A DNA stretch of 14,896 nt, from positions 1 to 14,896 of the forward strand of contig CAXMNG010000147.1 in the NCBI GenBank assembly GCA_964194585.1, written 5' to 3'. The stretch comes from JAABYT01 sp964194585. Its GTDB lineage: Bacteria > Pseudomonadota > Gammaproteobacteria > HK1. The notes beneath the pieces were generated by a model. That model made no database searches. It was given only the letters and a program-made list of their open reading frames with translations, and was not told where the DNA came from. The translations under genes and the position numbers were made by a program. Every line of letters starts with the position of its first letter. Position 1 is the first letter of the stretch. Of the stretch, positions 12,781 to 14,896 are shown one piece after another.

Positions 12781-14896
12781 AGCGTTTTTTTACGGGCCTC
12801 GGCCCGATTCTCGCCTTCGTGCTGCTGCTGCTCGTCTCGCTGGTATTGATGAGCAATGCCACTCAAGGGTCGGCGCGATTCGGTCAGATGTATTCGGTGT
12901 TACTCGTGATCAATGCCCTGGGACTCATCGCACTCGGGGGGCTGATCGCCTCCAACCTGTTCACGTTGCTGCGCCAGGTGCGCCGGGGCCAGGCCGGGGC
13001 CAGGCTCACCGTGCGCATGGTGGCGGTATTCGTCATCCTGTCAGTCACACCGGTGCTGGTGGTTTACTACTTTTCACTGCAGTTCCTGCATCGGGGCATC
13101 GACAGCTGGTTCGACGTGCGTATCGAGCGGGCGCTGGACGACGCCCTCGAGCTCAGCCGCTCGGCTCTCGGCGTTCGCATGAGAGAACACTTGAGCCACA
13201 CGGAAGTGGTGGCGGATGACCTGGCAGACATACCCGACGACCAAATCGCGATAAGCCTCGACGACAGTCGTCGCTTGAGCGGCGCCTCGGAGTTCACGTT
13301 GATTGGCGCCAACGGACACATCATCGCCTCCAGCAGCCGTGACCCGACCGCCATCGTTCCCCACCGACCCAGCGACGCTATCCTCGTGCAGCTGCGCCAG
13401 TCCGGCAGCTACATCGGGCTGGACTCCGTCGGCGATGCGGGACTCAACGTTCGCGTCGTCGTCAGGCTTCCGGCGAGCCTGTCCACGACGGAGCCGCGCA
13501 TCCTGCAGGCTCTGTATCCCGTCGCGGAACGAACCAGCGCCCTCGCCGAGACGGTGCAGTCGACCTACGCGAAGTACCGCGAGCTCGCCTACCTTAGAAA
13601 GCCTTTGAAAACCAGCTTCACATTGACGCTGTCGCTGGTGCTTCTTCTGAGTCTGTTCGCCGCGGTGTGGGCAGCCTTCTACTCGGCGCGGCGCATGGTG
13701 GCCCCGCTGCAGGACCTCGCCCAGGGCACCCGGGCGGTCGCCGACGGCGACTACGAGACACAGTTACCCGAATCCGGCGAGGACGAAGTCGGGTTCCTGG
13801 TGGAATCCTTCAATGACATGACACGGCGGCTCGCGAGGGCCCGGGACGAGACCCGCCGTAGCCAACAGCAGGTGGAGGACCAGCGGCGTTATCTGGAAAC
13901 AGTGCTGTCGCAGCTGTCCACGGGCGTGCTGACCCTGGATGAAAACGGACGACTGTTCACCGGCAACAAGGCGGCGAGTCAGATTCTGCGTGTCGAGCTC
14001 GACGACGAGTCGGGAAAGACGCTCGAGGAAATCAGCCAACGGCATCCGCACCTGCATCCCCTCGAGCACGCCCTGCAGGCTCGCGCCGTGAAAACCAGTC
14101 CGACAAGCACGCCCGGCGACGACTGGCGCGAGGAGATCTTTCTTCTAGGCCCGAGCGGGCGCCAGATGCTCACGTGCAGCAGCACGCCACTGTCGGCCTC
14201 CGGTGGTTTTTTTGCCGGCCGCGTCATCGTCTTCGATGATGTTACCGATTTGATTCAAGCGCAACGCAATGCCGCCTGGCGTGAGGTAGCCAGGCGCCTG
14301 GCCCACGAGATCAAGAATCCGCTCACACCCATTCAGCTCTCTGCCGAACGCCTGCGCCACAAGTATCTCGGTAAAATGCAAGCTGAGGACAGCGACGCCC
14401 TGGATCGACTGACGCGCACGATCGTCCAGCAGGTGGAGGCCATGAAAGCCATGGTCAATGCCTTTTCCGACTATGCGCGTGCGCCACACATGCAATTGCG
14501 CGACGTGGATGTGAACGAGCTGATCACGGATGTCGTCGAGCTTTACAGCGCCGGCAACAGCGAAATCGACATCGAGACTGCGCTGGCGGATGATTTGCCG
14601 CCGCTGGAGGCGGACACCGATCGCCTCCGTCAGATTCTTCACAACCTCATCAAGAACGCGCTCGAGGCGCGCCCGTCCGACGGCACTGCCCGAGTGCGCA
14701 TCGAAACGCTCTTGGTGAAAGGGCCTCCACGGGATCTAATCGAGATCCGAACCCGCGATTTCGGCCGTGGTCTACCAGAAGACATGGCGGAAGACATTTT
14801 TGACCCCCATGTCACGACCAAGACCAAGGGCAGCGGACTCGGCCTCGCCATCGTCAAGAAGATCGTGGAAGAGCATGGTGGTGTGGTCTGGGCCGA
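12762..14896 (+). CDS. NtrY-like membrane histidine kinase (partial, C-terminus beyond right edge)
   Basis: A hybrid-free sensor kinase; 711 codons plus two bases are in the window with no stop. Membrane segments lie at about 11-31, 44-66, 86-107 and 285-307. A periplasmic sensor of about 175 residues spans 108-284. HAMP follows at about 308-360, then a coiled coil and a PAS domain (372-500). The HisKA H-box is RRLAHEIKNPLTPIQLSAER, with phosphoacceptor H515. The ATPase has the N-box HNLIKNALEA (627-636), a G1-like DFGRGLP (666-672), the F-box IFDPHVTT and G2 GSGLGL (690-695). This order is that of NtrY, which phosphorylates the sigma54 activator NtrX. An ntrX gene is expected just past the right edge. 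The ATG overlaps the DUF4390 gene by 19 bases. The end at EHGGVVWA suggests only a few dozen residues are missing. Confidence 0.93.
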   Translation, partial: MANRALKRFFTGLGPILAFVLLLLVSLVLMSNATQGSARFGQMYSVLLVINALGLIALGGLIASNLFTLLRQVRRGQAGARLTVRMVAVFVILSVTPVLVVYYFSLQFLHRGIDSWFDVRIERALDDALELSRSALGVRMREHLSHTEVVADDLADIPDDQIAISLDDSRRLSGASEFTLIGANGHIIASSSRDPTAIVPHRPSDAILVQLRQSGSYIGLDSVGDAGLNVRVVVRLPASLSTTEPRILQALYPVAERTSALAETVQSTYAKYRELAYLRKPLKTSFTLTLSLVLLLSLFAAVWAAFYSARRMVAPLQDLAQGTRAVADGDYETQLPESGEDEVGFLVESFNDMTRRLARARDETRRSQQQVEDQRRYLETVLSQLSTGVLTLDENGRLFTGNKAASQILRVELDDESGKTLEEISQRHPHLHPLEHALQARAVKTSPTSTPGDDWREEIFLLGPSGRQMLTCSSTPLSASGGFFAGRVIVFDDVTDLIQAQRNAAWREVARRLAHEIKNPLTPIQLSAERLRHKYLGKMQAEDSDALDRLTRTIVQQVEAMKAMVNAFSDYARAPHMQLRDVDVNELITDVVELYSAGNSEIDIETALADDLPPLEADTDRLRQILHNLIKNALEARPSDGTARVRIETLLVKGPPRDLIEIRTRDFGRGLPEDMAEDIFDPHVTTKTKGSGLGLAIVKKIVEEHGGVVWA

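Overview
The window looks like a GC-rich gammaproteobacterial chromosome and is almost entirely core genome. Three things point there: the tRNA-Tyr/tRNA-Gly/tRNA-Thr/tuf cluster known from E. coli tufB, the def-fmt-rsmB locus divergent from a dprA-smg-tsaC type cluster, and a DUF4390/NtrY-like kinase pair behind rsmB. A lineage near the Chromatiales/Ectothiorhodospirales or Xanthomonadales seems plausible, but this is inference from gene order and protein resemblance. I see no CRISPR array, insertion sequence, phage gene, integrase or attachment site.

Layout. (1) Positions 1-1363, minus strand: a sigma70-type promoter, then tRNA-Tyr(GTA), tRNA-Gly(TCC), tRNA-Thr(GGT) and the first 265 codons of tuf, which runs off the left edge. 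(2) Positions 1391-3467, minus strand: purE, tsaC and hemF. The tsaC/hemF junction is an ATGA overlap, and purE/tsaC can be read as a TTGA overlap. (3) Positions 3524-9048, minus strand: a secreted LysM protein (TsaP-like), dprA, smg and topA in transcription order. (4) Positions 9049-9295: a divergent intergenic region with an AT-rich island and a likely promoter for the LysM gene. (5) Positions 9296-14896, plus strand: def, fmt, rsmB, a DUF4390 gene and an NtrY-like membrane histidine kinase that runs off the right edge. From fmt onward every gene overlaps the next.

How the genes work together. Much of the window serves translation. EF-Tu and three tRNAs supply elongation, TsaC starts t6A modification of ANN-decoding tRNAs (tRNA-Thr included), Fmt and Def add and remove the N-formyl group, and RsmB methylates 16S rRNA. 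TopA sets supercoiling, DprA handles incoming single-stranded DNA, and the LysM protein may anchor a pilus secretin to peptidoglycan. HemF and PurE are single enzymes of haem and purine synthesis.

I found no clearly new system. The best candidates for a second look are the DUF4390 gene wedged by overlaps between rsmB and the NtrY-like kinase, the full-length zinc-finger-free topA at the place where E. coli carries the topoisomerase-like fragment yrdD, and the LysM/dprA pairing.
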